Origin: Clostridia bacterium
Lineage (GTDB): Bacteria > Bacillota > Clostridia > Christensenellales > Aristaeellaceae
Direction: 5' to 3'
NCBI GenBank assembly: GCA_017396845.1
Contig: JAFQKQ010000060.1
Coordinates: 1 to 40,275, forward strand
DNA length: 40,275 nt
Part shown: positions 39,470 to 40,275 of the stretch, piece after piece
How positions within the stretch are numbered: position 1 is the stretch's first letter
Layout: every line of letters starts with the position of its first letter
Notes under the pieces: model-generated
Seen by the model: only the letters and a program-made list of their open reading frames with translations
Told to the model about the DNA's origin: nothing
The model's database searches: none
Position numbers and translations under genes: made by a program

Positions 39470-40275
39470 ATGAAGAAGATCGTATCCATGATCCTGCTCG
39501 TTGCCATGATGCTGGTATGCCTGAGCATGCCCGCGATGGCTGTAACCGTTCCCGAGAACGGCTACGACGGAAGCGAAGTAACCATCACCTTCTATAACAC
39601 CATGGGCTCCAACCTGACCCCCGTTCTGGACGCCTACATCGCCGAGTTCAACCTGCTGTACCCGAACATCACCGTTGAGTATACCTCCGTCGGCGGCTAT
39701 GATGACGTTCGCGATCAGGTTTCCACCGAGATCACCGTCGGCGCACAGCCCAACATCGCCTACTGCTATCCGGACCACGTTGCGCTTTACAACCTGGCCA
39801 AGGCGGTTGCCACGCTGGACGAGCTGATTGAGAGCAAGATCGAAATCACCCGTGCAGACGGCTCCACCGAGATCCTGGGTCTGACCGACGAGCAGAAGGC
39901 AGACTTCATCGAGGGTTATTACAACGAGGGCATGCAGTTTGGCGATGGCCTGATGTACACCATGCCGCTATCCAAGTCCACCGAGGTTCTCTACTACAAC
40001 AAGACCTTCTTTGAAAAGCACAATCTCGCCGTTCCCACCACCTGGGACGAGCTGGAGGCTGTCTGCAAGAAGATCAAGGAGATCGATCCCGACTCCATCC
40101 CTCTGGGCTATGACTCCGAGTCCAACTGGTTCATCACCATGTGCGAACAGTATGGTTCCGACTACACCAGCGCCACCGGCGATCATTTCCTCTTCAACAA
40201 CGACACCAACCGCGCTTTCGTAAAGATGTTCCGCGAGTGGTACGAGAAGGGCTATCTGACCACCCAGACCCTGTA
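39470..40275 (+). CDS. Sugar ABC transporter solute-binding protein (UgpB type), 3' truncated by window edge
   Basis: The frame is open from ATG 39470 (AAGGAAGG upstream) to the right edge, 268 codons, so the protein is incomplete. A signal peptide (MKKIVSMILLVAMMLVCLS, then MPAMA) is followed by VTITFYNTMGSNLTPVLDAY, typical of family-1 sugar-binding proteins, and YTMPLSKSTEVLYYNKTFFEK, a ligand-site segment of UgpB/MalE relatives. It is the fourth gene of the transporter operon, 73 bases behind the permease. The cleavage site reads AMA-V; there is no clear lipobox, as in the other binding protein of this window. Confidence 0.93.
   Translation, partial: MKKIVSMILLVAMMLVCLSMPAMAVTVPENGYDGSEVTITFYNTMGSNLTPVLDAYIAEFNLLYPNITVEYTSVGGYDDVRDQVSTEITVGAQPNIAYCYPDHVALYNLAKAVATLDELIESKIEITRADGSTEILGLTDEQKADFIEGYYNEGMQFGDGLMYTMPLSKSTEVLYYNKTFFEKHNLAVPTTWDELEAVCKKIKEIDPDSIPLGYDSESNWFITMCEQYGSDYTSATGDHFLFNNDTNRAFVKMFREWYEKGYLTTQTL

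Overview
The window looks like part of the chromosome of a low-to-mid GC Firmicute of the class Clostridia, probably an uncultured gut member (Christensenellales-like is my guess; the exact taxon is inference). Reasons: strong AGGAGG-type ribosome binding sites, a T-box riboswitch, a 5S rRNA end followed by tRNA-Asn, an ArsR/DUF2087 regulator, and many sugar ABC transporters and glycosidases.

Layout. 1-130: end of a ribosomal RNA operon (3' tail of 5S, tRNA-Asn, terminator). 391-1775: degenerate IS1182-family element with both ends but a multiply frameshifted, internally deleted transposase, then a patch of hairpin-rich interspersed repeats. 1776-4880: LysR regulator divergent from a phenylacetate-CoA ligase/ACT-domain pair that lies behind a T-box leader whose specifier reads as UUC (Phe). 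The two divergent promoters share one self-complementary -35 hexamer. 4975-18197: glycan-use locus with an L-fucose/L-arabinose isomerase-like protein, two tandem GH99-like/WbsX proteins, an LplB/YtcP/LipO-type sugar ABC transporter (its binding-protein gene carries an in-frame TAG), a membrane-bound AraC-type regulator, an alpha/beta-hydrolase esterase and a GH29 fucosidase.

18198-25275: a polar amino-acid ABC permease and ATPase, both apparently one A short in an A-run, the ATPase carrying a C-terminal RsbW-like domain. Next come an 852-residue fusion of CoA-disulfide reductase, rhodanese and sulfite-reductase-like modules, and a GH2 beta-mannosidase-like enzyme. 25276-34097: two small exported proteins, a DUF89 protein, a ribokinase, an rnz-cca pair for tRNA 3'-end maturation, an ArsR regulator with its small partner, a YdcF protein that looks leaderless, and a gluconate 5-dehydrogenase. 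34469-40275: a PHP-domain phosphoesterase, then an RDD membrane protein heading an MsmX/UgpC-UgpA-UgpE-UgpB-type sugar transporter whose binding protein runs off the right edge.

How it fits together. The window is dominated by uptake and intracellular breakdown of fucose- and mannose-type glycans. The T-box control of the aryl-CoA ligase points to phenylalanine synthesis from scavenged phenylacetate rather than phenylacetate degradation. The most interesting signals are the Phe T-box/aryl-CoA ligase/ACT module with its symmetric divergent promoter, the GlnQ-RsbW-like fusion, the three-part sulfur redox fusion, and the leaderless ydcF promoter.
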